DNA from: Perkinsus olseni
Taxonomy: Eukaryota > Perkinsozoa > Perkinsida > Perkinsidae
Assembly (NCBI GenBank): GCA_013115135.1
Contig: JABANP010000165.1
Coordinates: 1 to 64,000, forward strand
Length of the DNA stretch: 64,000 nt
Direction of reading: 5' to 3'
Of the stretch, positions 11,248 through 22,938 are shown in pieces (the stretch's first letter is position 1; each line of letters starts with the position of its first letter). Below the pieces are notes generated by a model, which saw only the letters and a program-made list of their open reading frames with translations, ran no database searches and was not told the origin of the DNA. A program made the translations under genes and the position numbers.

Positions 11248-12450
11248 TCCAATGACAAGATTTACTGAGGGCACAGGGACTTGGAAGAGAAGGATCGACG
11301 AGAGCTGGAGGCAAGCATGGAAGTTGGGTAGAATGATTATCAATAGAAGCTTTCCTTATACGTCGTGCTGTACAGGGTATAATCGCCACGTCTCTCATCA
11401 CAAAGGCCGCCGCCAGCTGTCTTCACGCCAATTATACGCAATGGTGGGCTTCAAAAACTCACCGGAGTGATCGTGGACCACGTTCTAGTTCGAAAAGTAG
11501 TTCACTGAACGACCCCGAAATTCAAGGGGTTGGAGAGCATGGAATCGCGGAAGGAGGCGTTGGAAGGAGAATGTTCACGCATGGACTTATCTCACACGAC
11601 CCCCACTGAACAGATTTCACTAAGTGGTCCTTGCGACTGAGGACATTTCCCATGCGACGGCAGCTTAGGGACGGACGGTCAGTCTTCAGGGAGCACTGGG
11701 CTTGAGCGACTACTTGAGAGAGAACCAGGGACAGAGCTCGAACTCCACGGGAAAAGACTTTCTCGCAAACAATTCTACTGGTCACTGTTAGTCTTCGAGT
11801 TGCCGGGCTGCGAGTGCTGTTGCACAGTTGCCGCTTGCGTTTTTTTGGTGCAACGGGCGAGCGGCCGGCCAATAACCCGATGCCGTAAACCTTCCCCGGT
11901 TCGATCCGCACACGCGCCATTTAGCGCTACTGGACATTAGGTTGAATCTAATAAGAGTTCTTCCTTGTAACGCGAGAGGGCAAGTCGGGAGAGTGCGGCG
12001 CTCAGATGAGGCCACGCTGACCTATGCTCAAGGCGTGGCTACCGGCCTGTCTCATGGCGCCATTTGAAGCAATTGTGCCGCACAATTTGTGCGAATACTG
12101 AGAGAAAGCCTTTCGAGGCTGGCCGCTTCGTTGAGGGCCCTAGGCTGAGGGGCTATTTGGCAAGTGTCCATTTGAAGCAGTTCATGTGAGACCCGTTGAA
12201 TCGGACCTCAAGTGAGTACTCAGCGTCAGCAGAGATCATGTGGAATTTGTCACTCGTGTTAGAAATTCGGCCTGTGTGCACGCTCGCGCCAGCCTCTGCC
12301 TCACGGTGACGTGACGCTTGAGGGATTAGTTATCTTCCTGTTCATCGTCGTTCTTAGCGTGGGCAACCCTCAGTCGTCCGCATATCCGTCGCCCTCGCGT
12401 GGTTGGCTCGTCGTCGACAACTCTCCTTCAGGCACACCCTCATCTTCCTA
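11248..12450. other. Intergenic region between aminopeptidase B and copy 3
   Basis: Upstream region of two divergent genes. It contains a plus-strand aminopeptidase exon relic (12009-12160, listed separately) and a TCACGGTGACGTGAC motif at 12301-12315, 136 bp before the copy 3 start. Nothing else is identifiable. Confidence 0.45.
12009..12160 (+). pseudogene. Aminopeptidase exon 6 fragment, inverted relative to the genes
   Basis: The plus strand here aligns closely with the coding sense of aminopeptidase A exon 6, the part encoding ...LTYAQGVATGLSHGAI...EKKAFEAG. It is broken by an in-frame TGA straight after the SHGAI equivalent and by small insertions, and the reading frame is lost. It is about 150 bp long and has no flanking exons. 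The orientation is opposite to both functional genes and the same as the secreted family. Confidence 0.75.
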
Positions 12451-13251
12451 ATGGTCAATTTCCTCTCGTCGCTACTAACCGTTCAACCGTTGCTCGTTAC
12501 GGCGCAATACGTCGGGAGGTATATGTACGAGACGGAAGACTTTCGTATGATCTTCGATGTTAACGACGACCACGAAGCTGATTTCACATTCAAGGCCCAT
12601 CCGAGGCCTGGTGTCACCCCAGAAGGCTCGACATCCTTCAGCACTGGGATGGTCCCCTTGGAAAATTTTTCCGATTCTGGCTATCTTTTTGCGCTCGGCA
12701 AGCGAGGCCCTGGCTACGCTACCTTCACTAATTTGTACAACGCTATTGGCCACTATTTGAGCAAGGCCGGTATAATTCAGCCCGATGATTCGTTCCCTCC
12801 TGCTGGGATCCAACACGGTGACCTCACGCTCCTCACCTACACTGACAGTGACCACATCTCCACCGACTTCCAGGGCGAGGAGGTAATTTTTAGGAAAGCT
12901 GGCATTTTGATACCTGGTACATTCGTGTACAACGAGCCAACTTCCCCAAGTTTGAAGGTGGTCTTCAAGGTATGCCCTGATGGGATTGTCCGGATAAAAG
13001 TCAAATGTGGAAGGCACAGTACTCCTCGTTTCCGTTGCAAGCTCACTTCTGGTAGTCGAGAGGAAATCTTCGTTGTGGGTTCCGCTCGCAAGGGCACCAG
13101 CTGCTCTGGGATGCTCGAGAAGGCCAAGAGCGTTTGCCGCAAGAGGTCTTTCGCCTCAGGCGATCTATCGGAGGTGGTCTTCGCTAATGATAAGACGATC
13201 TACACGGAGATAGAGGGGACACGCAAAGCACTCACCAACGCCCGGGCTTGA
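12451..13251 (+). CDS. Secreted family, copy 3 (266 aa, divergent)
   Basis: The first ATG of the open frame is at 12451 (MVNFLSSLLTVQPLLVTAQ), giving a clear signal peptide; upstream in-frame codons lack an ATG. The N-module is recognisable (YMYETEDFRMIFDVNDDHEA, LLTYTDSDHISTDF, PGTFVYNEP), as is the C-module (VKVKC-type strand read as IKVKCGRHSTPRF, KSVCRKR, KTIYTEIEG). It is the most diverged intact member: the GPYPLR motif is replaced by GMVPLEN, and extra cysteines appear in the C-module. Short aminopeptidase relics lie on both sides, so the unit may have moved as a block. Function is unknown. Confidence 0.8.
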   Translation: MVNFLSSLLTVQPLLVTAQYVGRYMYETEDFRMIFDVNDDHEADFTFKAHPRPGVTPEGSTSFSTGMVPLENFSDSGYLFALGKRGPGYATFTNLYNAIGHYLSKAGIIQPDDSFPPAGIQHGDLTLLTYTDSDHISTDFQGEEVIFRKAGILIPGTFVYNEPTSPSLKVVFKVCPDGIVRIKVKCGRHSTPRFRCKLTSGSREEIFVVGSARKGTSCSGMLEKAKSVCRKRSFASGDLSEVVFANDKTIYTEIEGTRKALTNARA

Positions 13252-14863
13252 GCATTATGCCAATTCACCGTGTTAAGCTGCGTGTCACCGCCGATGACCA
13301 CAAACAGCCCATTTTCCCTGGCTTATTTTTGCAACGTTGTTACTACAACTTTCCAGTGATCGCCCCAACTCCCCGCTGCCAGCTTAGTGATCGATCTTAC
13401 GGGTCAGATCTGTCTCTGCTGGAGACGAGCGGTTGGCTGGCCGACGCCACTTTCGTATTTTCCAAAGTATTTATAGCACAGCTAGGCGTATGGTTGCTAG
13501 ATGTTGCATAAAATAGATTGTTATTACCGTACAGTAGCCGCTAGCGTACAGGGTGGATGATCGAACTCAGAATTCTGTCACATGCTGTAGTCTTTTGGGC
13601 AGTCTATTCAGCACGACGCTTATTTCAACTTTTGTGGACCAGTGCTTCGCATGGTTCTACCCCAGTTACCACGGGTTTTGCGTTTCGCAAGTAACTGGGC
13701 ATCCAATACGTGACATCGGACCCGAACGGTTGATGATACAGTTAACCCTTTGCTGGTCCACACCCCGAGATCAACACAAGACACAGGTCTCGATGGCAAA
13801 TAGCTGTAAGACCTTCGTCGTACGACAACGGTACGCGAGGCTCACGAGGAGTGAACGAAACGATGTTCGCAATCTGCAACACGTAGGGTTGCTTTCATCT
13901 GTACATCTAGGGTATATTTCTGCCGTAGGCCCTCTCGTTGCGTAAAGGGCATTGCCGAACCTCTGCTCAAGGCGTGGCTATCGGCCTGCCCCATGGCGCG
14001 ATTGTCAGGGATTATGCGGATACTGAGAAGAAGGCCTTCTATATCGCCAGGAAGAGGGGTGACTTGGCCTTAAGCCGCAACTGCACAGTAAAATCATCGA
14101 TCTCATAAACCGATACTCAAGTACTTCACTTATAGTATTTACTACTACCAAACGAGACATATCAGAGAGAATACAACTGTGAGGCTCCGACGAAGAGTGA
14201 AATGATAGGGATCCTGTGATCCGCCGTAACGACCGAAATGCAAGCGTTGTTGACGAGTAGTATGACAATTCAAGAAATTTGTCGACTCTGCGATTGAGCT
14301 GATGATGTGTCACCCATTGCGGGTGTACAAACAATGTATGCGTTGTTATCATTTCACCTCGGCACTACCAATGCGAGACCTGTCCCAATCGTATAAATGG
14401 TAGAACCCGATAAGAGCGGGCAGACCCAAGCTCCATGTCCCATCGTCACGGAACTCGATGCGCAAGACTGGACCCTGCTATTTCCAGGGTGGGTATGCGG
14501 GCCCTGATTGAGGTATCATAGCCATCGACCGGAATCAGTGTCTGATCCGTGAAGCCTGCTTAAGATTACTTCTGATTTCTTTGGTACTTCCATCTGGCTC
14601 GGTTCCATTTTGCACGAAAGCCTCTTTCATCAGCGGGTTTTTGGTTCCGACTTCCAACGACCACCCAGTATAGAACTCAAGAACAAGATCCCTTGAGAGG
14701 CTATACCCGATATGGTCGGAAATCGGAGTCTTCTCGGAAGTGCAAATATATCGCATGCATGAGATTGCCGTGACAAGCTGTAGTCATGTCAGCACAGTCA
14801 CTCTTAGTTTTCACCAGGCTACCCATAAGGCCTGATCAAAAGCATCAGAATCGACCACCAATC
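13252..14863. other. Intergenic region downstream of copy 3
   Basis: This lies between copy 3 and the 3' end of the rotatin-like gene. Apart from the aminopeptidase relic at 13957-14095 I see no gene. The open frame at 13553-13945 has no recognisable features. Confidence 0.4.
13957..14095 (+). pseudogene. Second aminopeptidase exon 6 fragment
   Basis: The plus strand aligns with the same part of aminopeptidase exon 6 as the fragment at 12009-12160 (CAAGGCGTGGCTA..CTG, GCGGATACTGAGAAGAAGG) and extends further to the AAGCCGCAACTGCACAGT stretch, with about 30 bp deleted in between. It is frameshifted and not functional. The two relics flank copy 3 in direct orientation. Confidence 0.7.
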
Positions 14864-17800
14864 TTACGCCGAGCACCAACCTGCCATCTTTGACGTGTGA
14901 CACGAGATCACCGCCATCGTCATGAAAGCGTCAGCATCCTTATTCTCAACCGCTCGCCGCCACAGCGTCTCAACGGCGGACTCCGAAACAATGAGGTTCC
15001 TGCGGGGTGCCGGGCACGGGCTCAAACCTGCCTACAGCTGACGATTGACGGGGACACTATTCACTCACAGAGGGCCAGAACCATCCGTCCTACGGCGGCT
15101 TGCAGGGTTGGCGTGATCGGTTGCCGGCCACTCGGTATGGGCTTGAGCATCTCTATCCAGCCGTCCTCGACCAGCCGAGGACCCACTTTGGCTGCTGTCT
15201 GTTGGCACTGTGCCAAATCTGGAAAAGTGGGCATGGGCAGGGCCCAGACCGGGAAGTGACTTGAGTCCCCAGGCCACAGCAACATCAGTGCCCACCGCTA
15301 TGCTGACCTGTGACGAGTTCGAACACCACCGTAGCCCTAGTGACAGCAGCGGTTGCGGCTTCGCTCGCTGCCGATCGTAGGATGACTGTTGAATTCACGT
15401 GAGCATCTATGACCGCATTCACGACCTTCCCCAGCACGCTTCGGTTAATCAGAGAACTGTGACCGAACATCAGCTTCGTTCAACAGATGAAATGAGCTCA
15501 CCTCTTAGCCAGCGTGATGACATCACAGCAACGCGCCAGCAGGGCGACCGGTATCTCAGGGCGAGTGGCCAGGGAGAGCACCAGCGACAACACTCCGGTT
15601 CTCGCTAAGTGGTCCGGAATGACCGCGACAGTTTTATTGTCGTCCATCAGAGTAACTGGCCAAAGCAAGAAATATCGATCACCGGATGATCAGAAAACAA
15701 TTGCAAAAATTACGCGAAAGATGAAAAATTTACGGTGCTTGAAAAAAAGGGTTGAAGCCATGCAGCGTGGGACGCTGATCGTGGGTACAAGCGACACGGC
15801 ATAGTGAATGCGTACTGAGTGAGTCGAGAAGGACGGCCGTGAGCTCATCGCTGGCCAGCTCTCCTGGACTTCTCCGCGAAGACGTGGACGCGGACCACAC
15901 TATCTTGAAAGCTCTCACGAACGGTGATGCTTCCGCCTCGAGACTCAGGACAGGGTGTAACTGACAGACCGGGCTGCTACGCTAACGCCGTCCAGATCAT
16001 GGTGAAACGCATCGCCGTCACAAAGGGCGGCTCACAGAGCAGAGAAGCGATCGTCTCACCGTGGCGACCCGTCCAAGCAGCTGCGTCAGATTTGCAACGA
16101 AGCGATGGGCCTCAAGGGGCCTCTCCCTGGGGGTTGAGGCACTCCGAGGAGTGCCCATCTGTAAACCAGTTATTGACTCGGACAAGGCCTTCGCTATGCG
16201 ACCGAGAACAGCGTTGGCTGCGGCGGGGTCCTGAAGCGGTCACAAGACGCTTCACAGGCGACGAAAAAGAATTTCACGGTACCATAGTCGCAGAGCTGGT
16301 GAGCAGGGATTGCAGAGCAATGGCGACATCACAGGTGGCAGTGGAGATGTGCTCGGGCCGGAAGCATGGCAGCAACTGACTTTATGGATGAACGGCAAAA
16401 ACCGCGCAGGGCCAGACCTCGGTCACTGGCTCGACGAAGCCACCAGCGTTGAGCTTCTCCACGTGATGTATCTTCTCCCCCGTTGCCGTTTGGAACCTGA
16501 GAAGCCGGTAGGTGATCGAGACCGAGCTTAACTCACGTTCCGAGGAAACTGAGGATCCATCCAGTACTCTACTGTCAGCCCAGCCATGATGAGCATCTAA
16601 GGTCGATCCTAGTCACTTACAAGTTTATGCTGTCACCAATGCAGCTTATCGATGCCAAAGCCAATGAGGCCTTCCACGGGAGCTGTGATGGTGTACCGCA
16701 GCTCTTGTCCACCAAACAGGGTGTGACCCTAAAACAAATCGTCTGCCTTTCCCTGCACAAGCGGTGCCACGCTTCCATCTCCGAGCACCCTCGAACAACA
16801 CGCGCGAAGGAGCGGGGCACGGAGACCTCGGCATCCTTCGAATCTTAAGGTCCGGCTGATGAAAGATCGGGGGAGAAAGTCCTGCCAAGTCTGCTGATAC
16901 TATAGCGATGGAGGGTTGTGTCTACGCTTAAGACTGCTCTCCCGACCGACCACTCTCGGATCCATCCAGCCATGCGCTCTCCTTGGTGACTCATCCACAG
17001 CACTGCAGGCCTCAGGGCTTCAGCGCTACGGCGTGCGCCAAGCTGGGCTCGCAGGCTGCGTAGTACCTACATCAGCGCCCAGGAGGGGTAACAGTACTGA
17101 TGGCTCGCGAGCCCAAACGCGCAGGGAGTATATGCCTCACACACACGGGGAGAGACGGCAAAAGTACTGCTGAGTACCCGAGTACTAGTATTCTCAGTTC
17201 AGGTTCAGATCCGCAGAAAAGTCCCGCAGTCCCTAACTTGCCACAAATTGAAATGGAAAATGTAAAACGGAAGTGGCGACTAAGTGTTGCTGAGTATCAA
17301 AGCTCAGAAAAGCCAAAACGGAATCAACAACAGCCGGGGATTCCAACGGCCATAAATCGGAAGCGCCGTCGTGCCGAATTATAATTGACGGCCGTCTTAC
17401 TTGGAGCATAGGGCCACACAGTGGCATGGCGCGGGAGGTATCGAAAAGGGTGGTATGCATACTGAGGTAGGGCAACAGCTCTGAGTCGAGGTCCATGCAT
17501 CGCGAGACTAGGCTCCAAACACCGGATGGACTGACAGGAAGGAAGGACGAGCCAGCCTTGCTGGAATAAAGATAGCCTACCTTCCCGAGTCGATCACCGC
17601 ACTCCAAAGATTCGTCTTTGTAAGCTCCCGGGCGAGAGCCTTCAACGATTCCTCGTCCTCTATCGCTCCCATCAGGCCCACGACCGCTTCCCGCATCGCG
17701 TCATCGGGAAGCTGCTGCGGCAGCGGCTCAAACCCCATGAGGGAAGGGAGCCTTTGAACGACTTTGGCGGCGATGGAACGACTCATGTTGGTCTCCGTGA

Positions 17801-20800
17801 TGCGTAGGCACTCGAGTCTAACTTCCACTTCGCACTCCTCACTCAACGCACAGTCCACAACTCGCTCCTCGAAGTCCTCCGAGAAGTGCTCGGCAAGGGC
17901 TCGCCAAGCCAGTCGACGGGTAAGGACCGTGTTTCCCGCATGAGTCAGCGGCCTGAGAGTGTCTCTAAGCTCCGCAGTGTCAACTGACGTAGCATGCAGA
18001 AGCCACAGGGAACCGGTGACCATGAAGTGGCAGGCCGTCCCACAGTTAGCCATCGGGCGAATAACATAGGGGACGATTCCGAGCTGCAGGACATCGGTGC
18101 TGACAACATTCGGACCTAGATGAATCACCATAGTGCACAGCAGCCTGACCGAGTGCAGAGTAAGCTCACGCAGACCGTCGGATTGTAGGAGAAGGAGAAT
18201 GAACGGCAACCACAAGGATGGTCTGAAGGACTTCTGCTTCGCTCCGTTGCAGGCCAGGTTGAGCAAGTCTAGGAGGAACTCTTCCGGCACCAAAGACAGC
18301 TGCCTCCGCGAGTCAATAGCCGTGATGATACACTGCATGGCTTCGACCACTTTGTCACGCAGCCTAGGTCCACCCACGGTGAAGGCATGACGAAGCGTCA
18401 TGCTATACTGGCCGAAGATCATCTCCGCTGTTCTCGAAGAAGCTGCAGCGACCTCGAGTGGCGGTCTGGAGGACAGAAGGACGTCCAATTTCCTCTCGTA
18501 AGCCACGCGATGGGCCTCAGGGATGTCAGTCGTTGCATAGCGCAACTCTACTGCAGCATAAGAGTCGCCGCTCCAGTGGTACTCTTCGTCTTCGAAGCCC
18601 ATCGCCATTAGTTGGCAAGCAGCCTTGGCTCTGTCTGATAGCTCCTCAGGTTGTTGCCCAGCGGAGGCGTGCAGAGCGCGGAAGTCCTGATAGGCTTCTA
18701 TTGAGACGGACTGCAGCACTGAGGCGACCAACTTCTCAACCGATTCCGGCCGATGATGGTAGAGTTGAGGGTCCTGGAAACGAGAGACACTTCGAGCGCG
18801 CAGAGATACGAGCATAGCCCTAGGATTGACATCAAGTATTTTCACACACCATCCGATGTTCCGCGCATGATAGCAACTTGATAATTTCGTTATCCGCTTC
18901 GTGAAGAGTGCAGGATGAAAACACTCATGATCGATAGTGAGCGGCGCGAGGCGCTGTCAGGAATCTCTAGGCCCCTCTTCACATTCGGACCGCTGCTGCA
19001 ATTACTGGAAAAGTCAACACTGGATGGGGGGACCGATCCTTCGGCTACGCAGCTGAAGGAGCCCTTCCAGAGACTCACCAGCGACCAGCTCTTGAGATGC
19101 TCCACAAGCTTCTCGTTCCTCTTCCTCTGCACAAGGACATCTCTCGACATGACCAGCAACTCCGAGCACAAGTCAAAGACAGCCAGCCTCGTCGGCGTCC
19201 ATGCCCTCACCAAGCTCAGCACTGCTGATGCCTGAGCGATGATAACTCCGACAACCCCGACTGCCTCTGGCTTACCTCGTAGTACTCCGACGGGCAGAAG
19301 TATCGGGCCAGAGCGTCGGCAACAAGATCCAAGTACTCGATAATCTCGTCCCGAGCAAGGCCGAGATCGTAGAAACATCGCCTACAGAAATCTTTCTCCC
19401 TCGCGCTACGGCCTGGCGACTCCAACGAGACGTAGAAGCTTCGCTAGAGTATCGGCTCACATCGTGGCTCCCTTCTCGCCATGCTGAAGGATCTCAACAG
19501 CGGTCTTAGCTGACCGATGCAGGGCGCCGCACAGTACGGCCGCCGAGGAGCTGTGCACTATGGCGCTGACGACTGCGACTAGTATGAGATGAATCGTCGG
19601 GATACAAGGCTCCACGGACAGCCTGAAGGATGGGAGATTTCCCGAATCACTCGAGGCCCGCCGTACTTTCCGTTTAGTTTCAGTTTTTTCTCGAGCCCCA
19701 GGAGAACCGCGTGGAGCGCTTCAGACACTAGCTTGCACGTTGGGTCCTCGGCCCTCGCGTCCTGACCCTCGATACCGATTCGACGAACCGTATCCGGCTG
19801 AACTCACCTCTGGCTGTTCGATGTTGTCCGCCAGTGCTGCCACCAAGGCCTCCACAACCAGCACACCAGGTTTGCTGAAGAACACCTCCGGAGGGTAATC
19901 GTAGACCATCAGATATCGGACCTAGCCCGAGTTCTTCGGTGACGGGAGATCAGCCAGCTCACCTCGTTGAGGGCAGCTACACGCTTGCTCCGCCCCACAC
20001 TCGAATACTTTATCCTACACGACGCTTCGAAAAGACGCCTCTCATCTGATCATCAGCGATGCTCACTAGGCCGGGAGTCTAGGAGTCCCTGAAGAACTGA
20101 CCGGCACTAGAGACGGCAACCAGTTCGATCCAACTCGGTCGAGTCTTGGCGGCCTCGGCCTCCACAGCAGCGTGGCCGGGAGGCGGTCGGGGAGTCTTGG
20201 GTGGCCGCTGGACGACTGAGGACGATGGGCACGTTTGGCTCAGAAGACACGACAAGGCAGCGTCGATCTCCTCAGCGTATCTGCTCATACCATGGATGAT
20301 CAGAGGCAACCACGGAAGGACGATACTCACCGGGCTTCAAAGCCTCGGAAATCCTCGAAAAAATCTATCGCTCCGCTAGAGATGAACCTATTAAGGCGCT
20401 CCTCCCGGGCAATGGATACGTGGGGTTGCACACTGGGTCCACAGTGCTCAGCCAAACGACGCGTGAAGTCCTTACCGCTCTCTTAGATGGGCATTCTCAG
20501 CAACACAAGTGGCCACGACTGACGTGTAGAATTTGATAAAGGACTTAACAAGGTCTGTGTGGGCTGTCCTATGGCGATCGTTCAACCAGTGTAGCGCCAG
20601 CTGTGGGAACTCTACGACTCCTGAGAGATGAGCGTCAGGGCTGGTAGAAGAATCTTTCGACCTTACGAGCAACAGTAATGGGGCTGGTCAGACCAGTGGA
20701 AGTCTTGGTCATCAACGCTCTCACTGCGCGATCTCGCACATCATCAAGTTCATGGCCAAGCTTCATGCAAAGTTCATAAATGGATGCCGCCTGGCGAGTG

Positions 20801-20823
20801 TCGTCCTTCTCTGTAGCAGCCAT
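14864..20823 (-). CDS. RTTN: Rotatin-like armadillo/HEAT repeat protein (many exons)
   Basis: Exon 1 (20823-20667) contains KLGHELDDVRDRAVRALM, matching the conserved N-terminus of rotatin (KLGHEL followed by an IRERAL-type helix). Exon 2 starts at 20620 after a 46-bp intron. A later exon has RFISSGAIDFF, matching rotatin's L-GAVEFL segment, and is followed by an AEIDAAL-like helix. Rotatin is a long helical-repeat scaffold needed to build centrioles and basal bodies. Further visible exons include helices near 19960-19990 (KRVAALNE), 19800-19909, 19260-19400, a large one at 17586-18845 (about 420 codons of helical repeat, ending at a GTAGGC donor), 15600-15500, 15470-15310, 15285-15065, and a last one ending in TAA at 14864-14866. 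The start ATG at 20823 was chosen because the longer frame begins at TTG. Intermediate exon borders are not fully resolved. Confidence 0.7.
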
Positions 20824-21319
20824 ACTACTATTCCAGTGAATGCACGCTACGAAGGCCGCCAAGCCTGCATCAATGAACTGTCTAATACCGATGGATCATG
20901 ACTCAACACAAACCGCAATGGATCGACGGAAATCGCATCTTGCCGGTTCAAGTCATCTGTCATCAAACGATGCGATTCCCGTCCCGCTGTACCGGCAGTA
21001 TACTAATTAGCAACTAGTGGCATTCGATGAAAGGAATCAAGCCGGCCGCTTAGGCGTTCAGAAATAATATCCTTGGCAGTTAGCCCGCAACATACGCCGA
21101 GGCATCTGGCTGCTGTATCATCGCAAATTCCCGTCGATCTCATCTTCCCCTTCGAACTTCATTCTCGTCAGCTGATCAGAATTCGGAAGAGTGAAGAGTC
21201 TCTGCAGACTACGCTTGTACTGTGGTGAGTACTCGAAGGTATCTTCCAGAATTTCTGGTCACCAGAAACCACAACCAGCCTGGGCGCCCACATGCAACAA
21301 GGGCAACGCGTACTCTTCT

Positions 21320-21342
21320 GGCTGAGAGTCTCAGCCTGAGAC
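21320..21342. repeat. Direct-inverted-direct microinsertion (unit 1)
   Basis: Unit 2 has a single GGCTGAGAC at 24524-24532. Unit 1 has that motif, then its reverse complement, then the motif again. Confidence 0.75.
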
Positions 21343-21590
21343 CTGACAGCAACAAAAGAGTGACCGTCAGTTGGATGGGTCCCTTAGAAGGAACGAACAT
21401 CGCGTGCTGCGTAGGGTATTCCCATCCTTGCGCCGAAGGGAGCTCATCAGTTCCCGTGTCCGGGTACAAAAGGACAGGCGGCGAACTCGCACCAATCATC
21501 TTTGAATCACAGAGTAGGCATGTAACTTCTCATGTCTTCAGCAGTCGCATACTACAGTAGACGCAGGGGCCCTCTCAGAGACTTTAAATT

Positions 21591-21611
21591 GCGCCAATGG
21601 CGCAGCGCCAT
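21591..21611. repeat. Direct-inverted-direct microinsertion (unit 1)
   Basis: A single GCGCCA in unit 2 (24785-24791) corresponds here to GCGCCA, ATGGCGC and GCGCCAT in a row. Confidence 0.75.
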
Positions 21612-21739
21612 CATTTATCTTCAAGTGAGCTGTTGTCAAGGCCTAGTGCCGTACCGGCATCCGCGAAACTCAGATGTGAATTCCCGAGTATAATTGAAGC
21701 GAGCTTTAAGGATCCTCCTAAGTCGATGCTCTGTCTCGG

Positions 21740-21761
21740 TAGCCGAGTCGGCTAAGCCGAC
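21740..21761. repeat. Direct-inverted-direct microinsertion (unit 1)
   Basis: Unit 2 has TAGCCGAC at 24921-24928. Unit 1 has TAGCCGA, GTCGGCTA and AGCCGAC in succession. Confidence 0.8.
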
Positions 21762-21913
21762 AAAGACGTTATGTCTGGTTCGACCATTGCCGACAGAGGC
21801 CGCTTCTGTAATTATTGGCGCGCGCCACTTGGCACCGCGCTGGCGTCACGGTGACCAAACTTCATTGACCACAGGAATGGGGTTTCTTTGTTCATTGCGT
21901 TTATGCTCGTGTC

Positions 21914-22063
21914 ACGCTCGAGGATCGGTCGGGAATGCACGGCCAGTAGTGCATCATTGATCCGGAGATGACCGAAGCGTCTCCCCTACGTGACGGTTCA
22001 TTCGCTGGGTCGCCTCGTTGGAGCCCGGTCTCGTCTGTGTTAGCTGTCAGGGTAGAATATATC
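21914..22063 (+). promoter_or_regulatory. Conserved upstream block, copy 4
   Basis: About 150 bp from GCTCGAGGATCGGTCGGGAA through CCAGTAGTGCATCATTGAT to TGTTAGCTGTCAGGGT is shared with the blocks before copies 5 and 6. It ends just before the start codon, so it is the likely promoter or 5' leader; recent duplication alone could also explain it. Confidence 0.5.
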
Positions 22064-22075
22064 TTCGCTCCCCCT

Positions 22076-22912
22076 ATGATGAGCTTTGTTCCGACTTGGC
22101 TGATGGTAGCTCAAGCTCTGGTCCTCACCACGACGGCTCAAAAAGTCGGCACGTTTGTTTACGGGGCACGAACTTTCAATTTCACCTACAAGGTGGACGA
22201 GAAGCACCAAGTTACGTTCAGCTACGACGGTTTTCCTGGACCTTGGTGGTGGAATCCTGACGACTCCAGTCCTACTACAGGTTTGCTCAGCCATTACAGC
22301 TCCGGTCCGCAACCGTTGGCGCAGGTTGGACCTTCCACTTACACCATCGACTTCAAAGACTCTGAGCTCGGGGCTCGTGCCTTTCATAATGATGTCGAGT
22401 ATTCACTAAGTAACCATGGCGTGATAGAGCGTGATGATCCTGATGATAGCATTCAGCCGAGCGACTTGATTACCCTGAAGTACGAGAGCGCTGATTCTAT
22501 CTCAACCAACTTCCTTGGTGTAAAGATCCTCTTCATGAGAGTTGGGCAAAGCTGGTCGGCGGGGAAGTTCGAGTACAGGTCGCCTGACCGTCCTAGGTTC
22601 AAGCTGGTTTACAAGATACGCGATGATGGGGATGTGAAGATACGGCCTAAGTGCGGGAGGCGTGGCACCCATCGGTTCCGTTTCAAGCTGTCTGAACGCC
22701 TTGGGCAGCAGTGGACTTCCAAGTACTATGTTTTGGAGGAAGTTGAAAGGAGGAGATCGCACGACCGATTACATGATCTATTAAAGTATGTGAAGCATGT
22801 CTGCCCGGGCAAATCTTTGAAAGCGGACGACCTCGAACAGGTGGTCGTTGCCAGTAGTAATACGATCTACGTACAATTCGAAGGAGATCTTCTCACTCTC
22901 ACCAGAGTCTGA
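22076..22912 (+). CDS. Secreted family, copy 4 (278 aa)
   Basis: Starts MMSFVPTW with signal peptide to TTAQ; an in-frame ATG at 21968 would add 36 residues that hide the signal peptide and is not conserved in copy 5. The N-module has FNFTYKVDEKHQ, a tryptophan-rich insert (PWWWNPDD), GPQPLAQVGPSTYTIDF and FLGVKILFMRVG. The C-module has FKLVYKIRDDG, CGRRGTHRFRFKLSERLG, VKHVCPGK and TIYVQFEG. It pairs with copy 5 in the duplicated unit and differs from it throughout, with both frames kept open. Function unknown. Confidence 0.85.
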   Translation: MMSFVPTWLMVAQALVLTTTAQKVGTFVYGARTFNFTYKVDEKHQVTFSYDGFPGPWWWNPDDSSPTTGLLSHYSSGPQPLAQVGPSTYTIDFKDSELGARAFHNDVEYSLSNHGVIERDDPDDSIQPSDLITLKYESADSISTNFLGVKILFMRVGQSWSAGKFEYRSPDRPRFKLVYKIRDDGDVKIRPKCGRRGTHRFRFKLSERLGQQWTSKYYVLEEVERRRSHDRLHDLLKYVKHVCPGKSLKADDLEQVVVASSNTIYVQFEGDLLTLTRV

Positions 22913-22916
22913 GTGG

Positions 22917-22938
22917 TCGATGACATCGACTCGATGTC
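22917..22938. repeat. Direct-inverted-direct microinsertion (unit 1)
   Basis: Unit 2 has a simple TGTCGATATCC at 26057-26067. Unit 1 reads TCGATG, ACATCGA, CTCGATGTC. Confidence 0.65.

Larger units (their letters stand above)
20863..22075. other. Region between the rotatin start and copy 4
   Basis: No gene is supported. This 1.2-kb stretch is conserved in unit 2 (24014-25229). The open frames at 21222-21560 and 24426-24755 are counterparts of each other but differ by indels and show no motif, so I do not call them genes. Confidence 0.45.

Noticed and set aside
12475..13017. 180-codon minus-strand ORF opposite copy 3
   Set aside because: Shadow of copy 3: similar antisense frames occur opposite several other family members and none has independent motifs.
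21968..22075. Upstream start of copy 4 giving a 314-residue protein
   Set aside because: It would place 36 residues before the signal peptide and is not conserved in copy 5, where the upstream frame has no ATG.
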